DNA from: Opeltia flavorubescens
Taxonomy: Eukaryota > Ascomycota > Lecanoromycetes > Teloschistales > Teloschistaceae
Assembly (NCBI GenBank): GCA_000442125.1
Contig: KE546968.1
Location: 151,932 to 215,931 of the forward strand
Direction: 5' to 3'
DNA length: 64,000 nt
Shown here one piece after another: positions 48,139-58,877 of the stretch (its first letter is position 1; each line of letters opens with the position of its first letter). The notes under the pieces are model-generated. The model searched no databases and was not told the DNA's origin. It saw only the letters and a list, made by a program, of their open reading frames with translations. The position numbers were made by a program, and so were the translations under genes.

Positions 48139-49429
48139 CTACACATAGCCTCCATAATACACCTTTCTCACATCCACCAGCTTTCTACCCCTTGCTCTGG
48201 CGACATCTTCTGGTATTCTTTGGCTGAGGAGAGCCTGGACAGTGGCTTTGACGGTGTTCATGTGATTGCGGGATCTCGTCACCCTCGCGGCCATATCTTG
48301 TATACCTGCGCATTTGCAGATTTCGTAAATGAGTGATTGGCAGCGTACACCGAAACCTGTTCATACTGTCAGTTGCGGTCTCTCCATTGTATTGGCTAAA
48401 GGAACAGTATTGGCTAAGGGAACACTCACCTGGCGGTCTTGTCATCAGCTCAACTTCCGTCGCACTGACTTTGCCTTTTACATCCCCAAATATCGTCCTA
48501 CCCTCATACAGCGACACCGGCTGCATGTTCCTGATCGCCGAGTTTTTCGCTTGTGTCCTCGCCGCTTCCATTTCCGCACTCTTCCCTTCTCCAACCCCGA
48601 GCAGACCTTTCCCATTCCCAGCAACAGACAAGAAATAAAAACTCTGGATTTTGCCCAATCGTGTTTGGTTCACGACTTTATGGGTGACTAAACCTTTGAC
48701 CCTTAAGCGCTTGATTTCCCTGAAGCTGAAGCCTGTCTGCCTCATCAACCTCCTNGTCGGCGCATCGATTTCTTCACCATCACTGATTCCTTTGCCCAGC
48801 ATCGCGAGCTTTGGGATCTCGGGCGCGAGATAGCTGCGAGGGTTGGTTTCTGCTTCTTCCTTACCCACAGTGACACGGGTTTCGTCCATGAATTTCATGT
48901 AATCCAGTCGTTCGATTGCTTCGGGTTCTTCGGTGACTTCTTCTTCTGGCAAATTTTCCACCCAAGTTGTGACATCTTCCGCCAATTCATCTTCGGTCTT
49001 GAAGCGAAGGTTTGGGTCGTAGTTCTCTTCGGGGGCGCGGACGGGTTTGTCAACGACGGGGTGGATGGAGGAAAAGTCGTCGAGGTACTTGACTCTCATG
49101 GGATCTTCTCGTACAGCGGCTTGCTCGGCAAGATCTTGTGGGTCGACGGCCGATTCCCCGATCTCGATGGCGGCGACTTGTGCAGGGGTGTATTTTTCTT
49201 TAAGAGCGGCCTTTTCGCTTTCAGAGTATGGGCGGAGGTGGTTGGCGGTGATTTGTTTGGAGCCTTCATCCTTCTTGACGAGACCGAGATCGGAAGCTTT
49301 GATGCTTTTATGTTTGGGTGAAGGTTTGGCGTGGAGGAGGGTAGATTTGTGAAAGGTCCGCCGTAATGTCTGCCGCGACGATGGTGATGCTGTTGCGAAA
49401 ACGCAGCGGACTGACTGGGCGAGACTCAT
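48139..49429 (-). CDS. MRPS5: Mitochondrial small-subunit ribosomal protein uS5m
   Basis: Two exons, 48430-49429 and 48139-48356 (73-nt intron), give 405 aa. The N-terminus is Ser/Arg-rich without acidic residues (MSLAQSVRCVFATASPSSRQ), a mitochondrial presequence. The S5 domains are clear: GFSFREIKRLRVKGLVTHKV (N-terminal double-stranded RNA-binding part), IQSFYFLSVAGNGKGLLGVG, then SLYEGRTIFGDVKGKVSATE and, across the intron, RPPGFGVRCQSLIYEICKCA and GIQDMAARVTRSRNHMNTVK. The C-terminus ends KVYYGGYV. The ambiguous base at 48755 is in an ACN codon, so the residue is Thr in any case. Length suits fungal uS5m (about 400-480 aa). Confidence 0.95.
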
Positions 49430-49633
49430 GATTGGCAAACGCTATGCAGCACCTCCACCACCTCTCCTCCACTTCATTTAACGGCTGCTGTGATTGTAGA
49501 GTGGTCTTAATAAGAGAATGTTAGTCGAGGTTTAGAAGATTGAAATGTGATCCGGATCGGCAGGTCTAGCCGAGGATATCCTAATTCGGAACCTTGAACA
49601 GTACATTTTGTGTTTTTTTTGTTGCACAAGCAT

Positions 49634-51574
49634 ATGAGTTTCTTGAAATATTGCGTACAGTCTCGACCGGGTTTGTCCATTTGGGGGTGCCGTAGACTTC
49701 TAACAGGTCAGGGCACTACAATGGGGAAAAGGAAGCGCCAACAGGACTTTCATACGAAGCGTATGAAAGCTGTTCAAGAGGGATCAAATGAACAAGTCCT
49801 TCTAGCAGACATTCGAGAGTTGTTACAAAAGACAAAAGACCATGTTGTAGCCGAAAGCCAAGCTGTTGAGGATGACGGCTCAGACTTGACGAAAGGTGAA
49901 GAGCCTTCTGATCCTCCACCGCGATTCTCTGAAGTCGAGGTACAGATATCTGCTCTTTCTTCAATCGGAGATGGACTTGGCTTTTCCTCAGGTTCCAATC
50001 ATGTTTATGTGGTTCCATTTACATTGCCTGGAGATGTAGCCAAAGCCAAAGTCATCACTCATTTCGCAGAAGATCATTATACTTTGACAGATTTTATTTC
50101 AATCTCGAAACCATCTCCTCAACGCAATGATGCTCTCATCAAGTGCCCGTACTTTGCAAAATGCTCAGGCTGTCAATTTCAAATGCTATCTTATGAGGAT
50201 CAGCTAGCCCACAAGCGGACTATTGTCGAGAAAGCATATCGTAATTTCTCAAATCTCCCCCCTGAAAAGATACCGGCCATTGGAGATACGATTGGGTCAC
50301 CTATGCAATATGGATATCGAACCAAAATTACGCCGCACTTTGATGGTCCACCAGGATGCATGAGCCGTAAAGCAAGAAAGAACCCTTTGGAGCAAGAGGG
50401 TTTCAAGGAAGTGCCACCCATTGGTTTCATGATCAAGGGGACTCGCAAAACTATGGATATCGAAGATTGTCCGATAGCTACAGACGCTGTCCGAGACGGT
50501 TTGAGGAAGGAGAGGAAGCGCGTACGTGAAGAAATCTCGAAGTACAAGCGAGGTGCAACAATCCTTCTGCGAGAGGCGACGAAGAGAACTCCTGTACGGG
50601 ACGAATCGCCAGCAAAAGACAACTCCCAACATGCTGCGAAGAGTCCATCTCCCGCCCAACCTACCATAAAACCAGCCGACTCACTGCAAAACACCTCCAA
50701 CACCAACCCCAATCCGCCCTCACCATCCACCTACACCGAAACAAAAACCTACATCACAGACCAAAACGCCCTCTCAACCGAATACATCGGTCCCTACACC
50801 TTCCTCAACCCCGCCGGCTCCTTCTTCCAAAACAACAACAGCATCCTCCAAACCTTCACATCTTACATCCGCACCCACATCCTCCCCACCCCAACAACCA
50901 CCACCACCACCACCACCACCACAACAACCCCACCCTCAAACCCCCCAAACCAAAAACAAAAACCAATAACCTCCCTAATAGACGCCTACTCCGGCTCCGG
51001 CCTCTTCTCAATCTCCCTCTCCCCCCTCTTCACCCACTGCCTAGGCATCGACATCGCCCCCTCCTCCATAACCTCCGCCATAAAAAACGCCTCCTTAAAC
51101 CGCATCTCAAACGCAAAATTCCTCGCCGCAGACGCAGGGTCGATATTCGCGCAAGCTGGGCATTTAGATCCAGAGGAGACGGTGGTGGTGATTGATCCGC
51201 CGAGGAAGGGGTGCGATGATGGGTTTTTGCGGCAGTTGTTGGGGTGGGGACCGAGGAGGGTGGTTTATGTGAGTTGTAATGTGCATACGCAGGCTAGGGA
51301 TGTGGGGGTTTTGGTTAGAGGGGGGAGGGAGGGGTNGTGGGGGGTTGGAGGTAAGGGGGATGGGGGGAGGGATGGTGGAATGGGGAGTGAGGAGGGGAAG
51401 GATAGGGGAAATGCGGGAGAAGGGGTTGAGGGAGGGAAAGGGCGGGTGAGGTATAGGATTGAGAGTTTGAGGGGCTTTGACTTTTTCCCACAGACGGGTC
51501 ATGTGGAGGGAGTGGCGATTTTGCAGAAAGTGGATGGAGAAGGTGGAGATGAGGTGCTAGGGAAGGATATATGA
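49634..51574 (+). CDS. TRM2: tRNA (uracil-5-)-methyltransferase Trm2 (TrmA/RumA family)
   Basis: A single exon gives 646 aa from ATG 49634. The enzyme makes m5U54 in the T-loop of tRNA using SAM. Seen: a TRAM domain (VEVQISALSSIGDGLGF), Cys cluster CPYFAKCSGCQFQM, a substrate-binding part (QYGYRTKITPHFDG), FFQNNNSILQTF, SAM motif DAYSGSGLFSISL, DPPRKGCDDGFL, and the catalytic-Cys motif YVSCNVHTQARD, ending FFPQTGHVEGVA. The first Met opens a basic, amphipathic stretch (MSFLKYCVQSRPGLSIWGCR); a second Met at 49721 opens MGKRKRQQDFHTKRMK. The two starts would suit mitochondrial and nuclear forms. A Thr tract from (ACC)n lies near 50900, and a Gly-rich insert near 51310-51430 precedes the last motif; an N there (51336) sits in a TNG codon. 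Confidence 0.95.
   Translation: MSFLKYCVQSRPGLSIWGCRRLLTGQGTTMGKRKRQQDFHTKRMKAVQEGSNEQVLLADIRELLQKTKDHVVAESQAVEDDGSDLTKGEEPSDPPPRFSEVEVQISALSSIGDGLGFSSGSNHVYVVPFTLPGDVAKAKVITHFAEDHYTLTDFISISKPSPQRNDALIKCPYFAKCSGCQFQMLSYEDQLAHKRTIVEKAYRNFSNLPPEKIPAIGDTIGSPMQYGYRTKITPHFDGPPGCMSRKARKNPLEQEGFKEVPPIGFMIKGTRKTMDIEDCPIATDAVRDGLRKERKRVREEISKYKRGATILLREATKRTPVRDESPAKDNSQHAAKSPSPAQPTIKPADSLQNTSNTNPNPPSPSTYTETKTYITDQNALSTEYIGPYTFLNPAGSFFQNNNSILQTFTSYIRTHILPTPTTTTTTTTTTTTPPSNPPNQKQKPITSLIDAYSGSGLFSISLSPLFTHCLGIDIAPSSITSAIKNASLNRISNAKFLAADAGSIFAQAGHLDPEETVVVIDPPRKGCDDGFLRQLLGWGPRRVVYVSCNVHTQARDVGVLVRGGREGXWGVGGKGDGGRDGGMGSEEGKDRGNAGEGVEGGKGRVRYRIESLRGFDFFPQTGHVEGVAILQKVDGEGGDEVLGKDI
50896..50935 (+). repeat. 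(ACC)n microsatellite coding for a Thr tract in TRM2
   Basis: About twelve consecutive ACC/ACA codons. It lies between the FFQNN motif and the SAM-binding motif, a site of a loop in the family, so length changes should be tolerated. Confidence 0.8.
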
Positions 51575-51789
51575 AAGGTCATCGAATTTCGATTTTGGCT
51601 GTGGATGGACTGAACGAAGTCAGTGTTGTATTCATGAATTGCCTTTCGGCTTCGTCGAAAGCGTTGATAATGCATGTCGGACGCTCTGAAGGCAATCAAC
51701 AGCTATGCAGTCAATATTGAGACCCAGAAGCAGGATCGGACACGGGATGAGCTTCAAATGTTTCATGACTTTTCCTTCATCACTGTATA

Positions 51790-53382
51790 TCATGAACTGC
51801 CCGGCCCTCCCAAAAGCGCAAACCTCCTGACGATACTCGGCCCAATCTCATCATACTCCGCCTTAGTATGACAATAGCTCCGGAACTCCGGCGTCTGGCC
51901 CAGCAAACTGCCTCCAAACCACGGCCCATGTCTCTGCCTCTTATGCGTCACAACCTGAACATCCAACCCCCCGCTCTTCGCTCCTCCGCTCCTAGCTTCC
52001 GAAGCTCTCAGCCGCGCATCGACCAGATGTCTGATATCCCTTTGTAACCGCCTGCCGAAATCTTTGTACAGCGTCGAACCACCTGACAGGACAATGTTTT
52101 TGTATAGACCTCTTCGCACATCGATGGGTGAAGATTGGATCACACCGTCCACCACAGTAGGAAGCGGAGTCAAGAAATCAGAAGAGTAGATCTCAGGGTT
52201 AAAGAAGATTTCGGGCGCGAGGAAACGCTCATATCCCACATCCACGGTGACACTCCGTCCATTAGGCTGCGTAACCGTATGTTTCAAGAACCGATCCGGC
52301 TCTCTATCAAATCTCGAGAATTCTTTGACCATATCTGGGCAGACGTAGCAATATTCCTCTTTCACCTTCTCTGCGGTTTTGAGACTACTGTCGGCTTCTC
52401 CTCGGTCTCTGAGTAGCGATTGGACGAAGTATGTGATATCTCGTCCGGCGATGGGGATGCTTTTGATTGAGCTGCCGATTACGTAGCCTTCAGCGACGGG
52501 GATGACGTGGGTTACGCCGTCGCCTGAGTCTACGACTATGCCTGTGAGGGAGCGGTCTGCGACTTTGGCGGAGGTCCAGGAGGCTGCTAGGGCGAGAACT
52601 GCTTGTACGGCGATGTAAAGACCGGCACAGTTGAAGGATTCAAACATGATTTCTGCGGTATTCTCTCGGTTTTCGGGGGGGTTAAGGGGCTGGATTGACT
52701 GTCAGCTGAATAAACGTCCCAGGCACAGGTATTCGTACAGGTTCTGTGAGGAGGAAGTAGTGATCTTCCGGTTCGACTCGCAGGTATTTGAATATTGAAT
52801 TGGACCAGAAACGTTCCATGTGATCCTGAAGGCGTTATTTCTTGTTCATCGCTGTCGCATGCAGCCTGTGGCATACCCAATTCTCGACCTGTCCATGGCG
52901 TACAGGGTAATGTATTCCATATCCTGGACACGATTAAAACCTTCAATTCGATCCATGCCCGTGGAAGCGCACCTGGTCCACCTGCAGCTGCCAATGCCGC
53001 GTCCCCAATGACAAAGTCCAGGTCCTCAGTCCCTCTCTTCGCAGCCAGATTCCCACCCATTCCAGAGCCTCCGGTAAGATATGATGGCTTATTTGCGACA
53101 GCAGGTCTGCCTGACCCCGAGCCTCCGCTAGAGCCTGGGCCCACGCCGCCTCTGGTCGCTATCGCTGTAGGGAATACGAAGGAAGGGGAGTCATTGCCGG
53201 CGAAGCCTGAAGCAGGACCATGGTTAGGCTTGTATAGCTGAAAAGGTCACTAGTCAAAGACATACCGAGTTTCGAAAACCCCGTGCCACTACCAGCAAGT
53301 CAGCATGTAAATCGAATGTTTTGGATTTCTGGATGAATAGAGCCTACTTGTCCATGACAATGGCAGGGGTTTGGGACGCCAT
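51790..53382 (-). CDS. ARP3: Actin-related protein 3 (Arp2/3 complex)
   Basis: Six exons: 53348-53382, 53266-53288, 52973-53206, 52877-52923, 52739-52825 and 51790-52689, together 441 aa; introns are 49-59 nt. Exons 2, 4 and 5 are only 23, 47 and 87 nt. Arp3 nucleates branched actin at endocytic patches. Seen: [20 protein letters not shown] (phosphate-binding loop 1), [17 protein letters not shown], the fungal Gly/Ser-rich insert ([20 protein letters not shown]), [87 protein letters not shown] and the C-terminal [20 protein letters not shown]. Length and order match fungal Arp3. Confidence 0.97.
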
Positions 53383-54307
53383 CTTAAAGTAAGAACCAGC
53401 AATCAAGTTGAGTCAGTTCCCTGACAAAAGCGCTCTCTAACCTGGCTTGCTCTTGGAAGTATGCTTGATCAAAATCATGGAAGTCGCAACGAAGTCTACC
53501 TAGAATGACAAGCGAGGTCAAAGTGGCCTGCCTAAACGTCGGGATCGGTACGAATCGGCCCCGAGATATCCGGCCGATTCATGTATTTACCCTTGGCGGT
53601 TCACCCCAGGATATAGCATAAGGATGAGACGACTATGTGTGGGTACTTCCACGAGTATTATCGGTCCGAACAGCAGAAAGAAAGGCTTTCCATTTTCAGA
53701 ACTTTGATCAATGTTTGTTCCGCTGCCTCCATTTTCTTGATGGCTTCCAGATGCTTCTCTTTTTACGATCTATTTACCAAACCTCCCAAACCTTAGGACT
53801 CCCTTCTTCAGCTCAACGCAGATCTTCGATAACAAAACGAGCTCAACATATGAAGCTGAAAAAAACCAAACCGAGGAATTGCAATCGTCCTTCAAAAATC
53901 TTGTACTTCTCGAAAATTATACCCAATTTGACTGACGGCATAGTCAACAGCGATATCAATGATCCAGTCTGTACGGCCATATATATTAGGATACCCTTCT
54001 TGAGCCAATGCCGAACGGACCTCCCAACTCATGAATACCCTAGGGACGCTCGACCCGCCGCATGTTGGATCTTCGATGACCCAACGGTTGGGAGAGGCCC
54101 TGGGCACCCAGACCCTATAATGTGAATCATATCGTAATTTGGGGATCAAAACGTAAATAATCTCCGTTCAAGCCAGAACCTTGCTTCGCGAGGTCGTCGT
54201 AGAAGCAAGCGGCCGATAGCCTCATGTTGAAGCGCTGGAAACTGGCCACGCTCTGTGTTGTAAAAAGTCTCGAAGAGCAATACCTCTCGTCCATCTTCAG
54301 CGTTCCG
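53383..54307. other. Intergenic region between ARP3 and the uS19m gene
   Basis: 925 bp. A 162-codon open frame (53637-54125, plus) and an 85-codon frame (53892-54149, minus) overlap each other; neither shows a domain. No RNA or repeat is supported. Confidence 0.35.
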
Positions 54308-54821
54308 CTACTTATTCTTGCTCTGCTTGTAGCTGAATATCTTTCTTGTCCTATTGTCAAAATACCTGATCAGCTCGATCGGTTCGAAAATCATAACGCA
54401 TTTCGTCGAAATTGAAAAGGTCTTCAAGGCAACATACGGTGAGAATTCTCCAAGCTTGTGTCCTACCATATCCTCTGTAATGGTGACATCGTGATAGATT
54501 TTCCCGTTGTGTATTTGGAACTTTAAGCCGACGAAATTTGGAAGAATTGTAGCTGAACGTGACTTGGTCTTGATTGGCCTGCCCGGTTGTCCCGGCTTGC
54601 GTCGGCCGATTGGAATACTGTCCAACAAGAAAACTTAACAAGTTGCGTATCGGATGTGGTGCGGTGTGTAGCTTTTATTTGGGTCCCGCAAGTAGATAGA
54701 AGAAACTTACGGAACAATGTTAGGTCCTATTATTTTTCAATTTAGCGATTCAAATACTGATGAGACATGCCATGGTACCTTTCCACACTGATCGTGCGAA
54801 CAGCGCTTTGGTCGCATTCAT
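54308..54821 (-). CDS. RSM19: Mitochondrial small-subunit ribosomal protein uS19m
   Basis: Four exons: 54779-54821, 54711-54726 (only 16 nt), 54438-54617 and 54308-54350; introns are 52, 93 and 87 nt. They sum to 93 aa. The protein reads [20 protein letters not shown] across the first three exons, then [38 protein letters not shown] and [20 protein letters not shown], all S19 family motifs, and ends [13 protein letters not shown]. The microexon codes GPNIVP, a conserved piece of the family, which supports its inclusion. The mature protein sits in the head of the mitoribosomal small subunit. Length matches yeast Rsm19 (91 aa). Confidence 0.94.
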
Positions 54822-55145
54822 AATTTTGAAGACTCGAGAAGTCGAACCCCAATTGGATTTCAGATGACAAGTGATCTCCGTGACTCTTAGCTTCGATGCT
54901 TTGGTGGCTACCGATGAAGACCTCAGAATCTATTGAAAGCTCTTTTGTGCCAGATGACAATGTGGTAGCTTTTGTGTCACGGGAAAATGTGAAGACGCTA
55001 CCGCTTACTAAGCGTTTAAACTCACTTTATGTCGCGTACCTCGGTCTTTAAATCGCGTTCACCTGCCTGGGGAGCCTAATTGTCGTATCTCTCTACTTCG
55101 CTGTACCGCATGTAATACACACCTAGGTCACCTTTGGCTTTCAAG
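54822..55145. promoter_or_regulatory. Divergent promoter region (uS19m gene / MRE11)
   Basis: 324 bp between two divergent start codons. No open frame or specific element is recognised. Confidence 0.4.
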
Positions 55146-57515
55146 ATGCCAGCTCTCACATGTAGGCTCACTAAATATCAAACTTATTGATACCAATGCT
55201 AAAAAGCTCAAAGCGGCGGATACTATTCGCATTCTTGTGGCAACTGACAGCCATGTCGGTTACAGCGAGCGGGATCACATTCGAGGTGACGACAGCTGGA
55301 AGAGCTTTCATGAAGTCATACGCTTGGCAAAAGAGAAGGATGTCGACATGGTCTTACTTGGAGGAGATCTATTCCACGAAAACAAGCCTTCAAGAAAATC
55401 CATGTACCAGGTCATGCGGTCTCTTCGGATGAATTGTTTGGGGGAAAAGCCCTGCGAGCTAGAAGTCCTCAGCGACATGAGCGAAAATTTCCAAGGGTAC
55501 AAGAAATTACACTATATTCACTCTGAGATGAAAACAATGCTGACGCCAGGAAGAGCATTCAACCATGTCAATTACGAAGACCCTGACATCAATGTATCGA
55601 TACCTGTCTTCTCCATCCATGGCAACCATGATGATCCCTCAGGGGTGCGTCTTTATCAGGCTCCGGTTTCCCCCTGCACTTAGCTCACGCTTGTTAGGAA
55701 GGCCATTTTGCAGCCTTGGATCTGCTCCAGATATCTGGCCTAGTCAACTACTTCGGTCGGACTCCCGAAGCTGACAATATCCAAATCAAACCAGTCTTGC
55801 TCCAAAAGGGTAACACAAAGCTTGCACTGTATGGAATGAGCAATGTTAGAGACGAACGGTTATTCAGGACCTTTCGCGACGGGAAAGTGAAGTTCTTCCA
55901 ACCTGGTACACAGAAACAAGATTGGTTCAACCTCATGACCGTTCACCAGAATCAGTACGTTTGAAGTGAGCATTTGGCAAAGCAGATGCTGACAATAAAT
56001 AGTCATGCATACACAGAGACTGGGTATTTGCCAGAAAACTTTCTCCCCGGATTCCTCGACCTTGTCGTCTGGGGGCACGAACACGAATGCCTCATAGATC
56101 CAAAGTACAATCCAGAAATGGACTTTCATGTAATGCAACCTGGATCATCGGTGGCTACATCTTTGATGCCAGGAGAAGCCGTTGCAAAGCATGTTGCAGT
56201 GCTGAGTATTACCGGCAGGGATTTCAAAGTTGAACCTATCAGACTAAGGACTGTTCGGCCGTTTGCAATGAAAGAGATTGTTCTGTCGGAACAAAAGGAA
56301 ATCAAGTCTATATCCCGAAAGCAGGACCATCGAGCGGAGCTTACTCGGTTCTTGATAACGATTGTCGACGAGTTAATCGAGCAAGCTAGAGCGGAGTGGA
56401 GAGAATTGCAAGAAGAGGAAGTGCCGGAGGAAGAGATACCAAAGCCGCTGATAAGACTTCGCGTTGAATATTCTGCGCCTGGTGGAGGGAATTATGATTG
56501 TGAAAATCCCCAGCGTTTTTCAAATCGATTTGTGGAAAAGGTCGCCAACGTCAACGACGTGATCCAATTCCACCGCAAGAAAGCAGCCGGTACGCGAAAG
56601 ATGGCGGGCGGTGTCGATATGCCAGAAGAGTCTGTCCTTGCTTCACTCGCCCTCGATTCGGTAAGGATTGAGAAATTAGTGCGGGAGTTTCTCGAGGCAC
56701 AGAATTTGACCATACTACCGCAAAATTCTTTCGGTGATGCAGTTGGCCAATTCGTTGATAAAGATGACAAGCATGCTATGGAGATGTTCGTCCAAGAAAG
56801 TTTGAAGAGCCAAGTCAAACATCTTATGGGGGTGGATCAAGCTGATGAGGATGACCTCAAGGCAATGGTGGATGAACACCGCGCGAAAATGGAGAAGATG
56901 TTTGCAGCCGGCGAATTGAAGAGAGTCAGAAAGGGAAAGATCAGACCCAAACCCGATGGCTGGACTACCGAGGTTGATGGAAATTGGTCAGATGAGCCAG
57001 GCGCATTGATACACACAGACAGCGAAGGAGGCCAAGATGAAGACGATGCTGTCTCAGTTGTAGCGGCACCTAAAGGTCGAGGGAAGGCAGCGGCTGCGAC
57101 CAAGAAGACAGCGGCGCCTGCGAAGAAAGCAGCTCCTGCGAGAGGTGGGAGGGGAAAAAAGAAAGTGGTCGAAGAAGAAAGCGAGGAGGAAGATAATGAT
57201 CTAATCATGGCCGATTCAGATGATGGAGAGAGTCAACTCTTCGTCCAGCCAGCAAAACCTACAAGAGCGACACAGAAACCAACAGCGCGGAAAGCATCTC
57301 CTGTCAAGCGAGCACCAGCACCTCGAGCCCGGGCGGCGAACAACGCAGCAGCTAAATCGCAATCTAAGCTGAACTTCTCGCAGCCTAGAGCCCAGGCCAA
57401 CGGAACGTCAAAGAAGATGCATCAGATCAGCGACGACGAGATCTCGGACGACGATGATGCCTTTGAGCCTGCACCATCAGCAGCGACTGTCAGATCTACG
57501 CGAAGTAAGAGATGA
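55146..57515 (+). CDS. MRE11: Double-strand break repair nuclease Mre11
   Basis: Four exons, 55146-55161 (16 nt), 55214-55644, 55698-55954 and 56003-57515, sum to 738 aa; introns are 48-53 nt. The tiny first exon yields MPALT followed by [17 protein letters not shown]; the intron has a GCTAA branch site and other starts do not join in frame. Mre11 with Rad50 and Nbs1/Xrs2 processes DNA ends. Phosphodiesterase motifs are complete: [26 protein letters not shown] (interrupted by an intron), [14 protein letters not shown] across the last intron, and VWGHEHEC. The C-terminal 200 residues are Ala/Lys/Arg- and Glu/Asp-rich with GRGK and RGGRGKKK patches, the usual DNA-binding tail. The protein ends RSTRSKR. 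Confidence 0.96.
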
Positions 57516-58877
57516 AAGAATAGCTTCAGCATTAAGAAATCTGTCTGCCAGAATAAATAGCCATCATACCGGGTGGTGATTGGCAGACGCAAGTATCAAG
57601 AGATCTGAGCTGCACGCTTAGCATCACCAACCTCATCTTACTCCAACTACAATCTGGCTGTCTTCGATCCGAGTGCTCCATGAGCAAAGAGCTTGCCCTT
57701 ACCCGCAATGATTCGAGAATTCAACGATCGATGTAGCGAACAGTGAGCGTTCGTAACCGTTGAAGTAGTCAGTCTGTGACATGTACAGTGATTCACCGAA
57801 GGGAGGACTAGGTTTGGAGACAATAGAGGATCATTCACCTTGAATCGTCCCTCCAAAACCTACACTATGTTCCTTTTCATTTGCTCGAAATATGGTCGTA
57901 AGAGTAAGAGATTCGTCCATAAGTTACATAGATTACTATCATACTCCAAATTCGATACGTTACCATCTACGAAAACACTTGCTTTTCACAGTCTTCATGT
58001 CCAAAGTGAAATGAATGCAACACGACGTAAACTCCATACTATATTCTCGAATGTTTGCCATATACAATTCCGCATGTAATATCAATCGATCTCCAGTCAA
58101 AATTCTTGGACTGTCCCCTTGGCTTAGGCAACTTAATGAATCCATAGACTCACCGCATGACTCAATCAAAGGAAACTACAGAGCCCATATGCATGACGAA
58201 GTTCGAATGGACTAATGCTTCAAAGCGCTCTACCACAGCTAGTTGATGCGGTGCTTGATTTCTGCTTTTACCGCCCATTGAAATGGTCGAAATGTTTGTA
58301 TCTTAGTCGTTGGAGATGGGCTAATCAGACCCTGCTCCGTCACAAGATTTGGGTTGCACTGCAGGTTGAAAGCCTAGAATGGCTGATCGAAGGCCCTAAC
58401 TTTCCGTGGTCTCAACACGGATCTTGCGGTGACGTGGGGGCGGTGAACAGAGGATGCCTGCAGCACCCTATGTATGGCTTGTTCCGCCAGCATTGCCATG
58501 AGAAATGTCAGAAGTCTGCCTATGCAGTCCTTTGATTTTTGACGTCTACCAACAAGATAATGTGCGTTTCTTCTTTATAATTCAGAGAACAATTGCAAGG
58601 TATAACTTGCGATTGTCGATACAGTGACGCCGTGTTTCGATCTCGGTTTGGCGAAGCGGGTGAGGCTGAATTCATGCACCTCGGCAAGTGAGCTTAAATT
58701 GAACAGGGGTAAGACTGTATTTTGCGCGTCAGCTCGTGCTGTATTTCATCATGTTCAGCTCACTTTCATTTGTCTGTCCATGCTCCTTCGCCATTGGGGC
58801 TCGTCGCCCATTTTTTGCATACATTGATCCTTCACTACTTCTACAGCATGAATATGCAGCCTTCAACTATGAAGCTG
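57516..58877. other. Intergenic region between MRE11 and UBA2
   Basis: 1.36 kb. A 106-codon open frame at 58215-58535 (plus) has no recognisable domain. Just before UBA2, two short frames look protein-like (58600-58694 and the start of 58847-58900) but no intron model joins them. No RNA gene or repeat is supported. Confidence 0.35.

Noticed and set aside
53637-54149. Overlapping open frames on both strands between ARP3 and the uS19m gene
   Set aside because: Neither has domain character and they exclude each other.
58215-58535. 106-codon open frame between MRE11 and UBA2
   Set aside because: No domain, unusual Trp/Cys-rich composition and no splice or promoter evidence.
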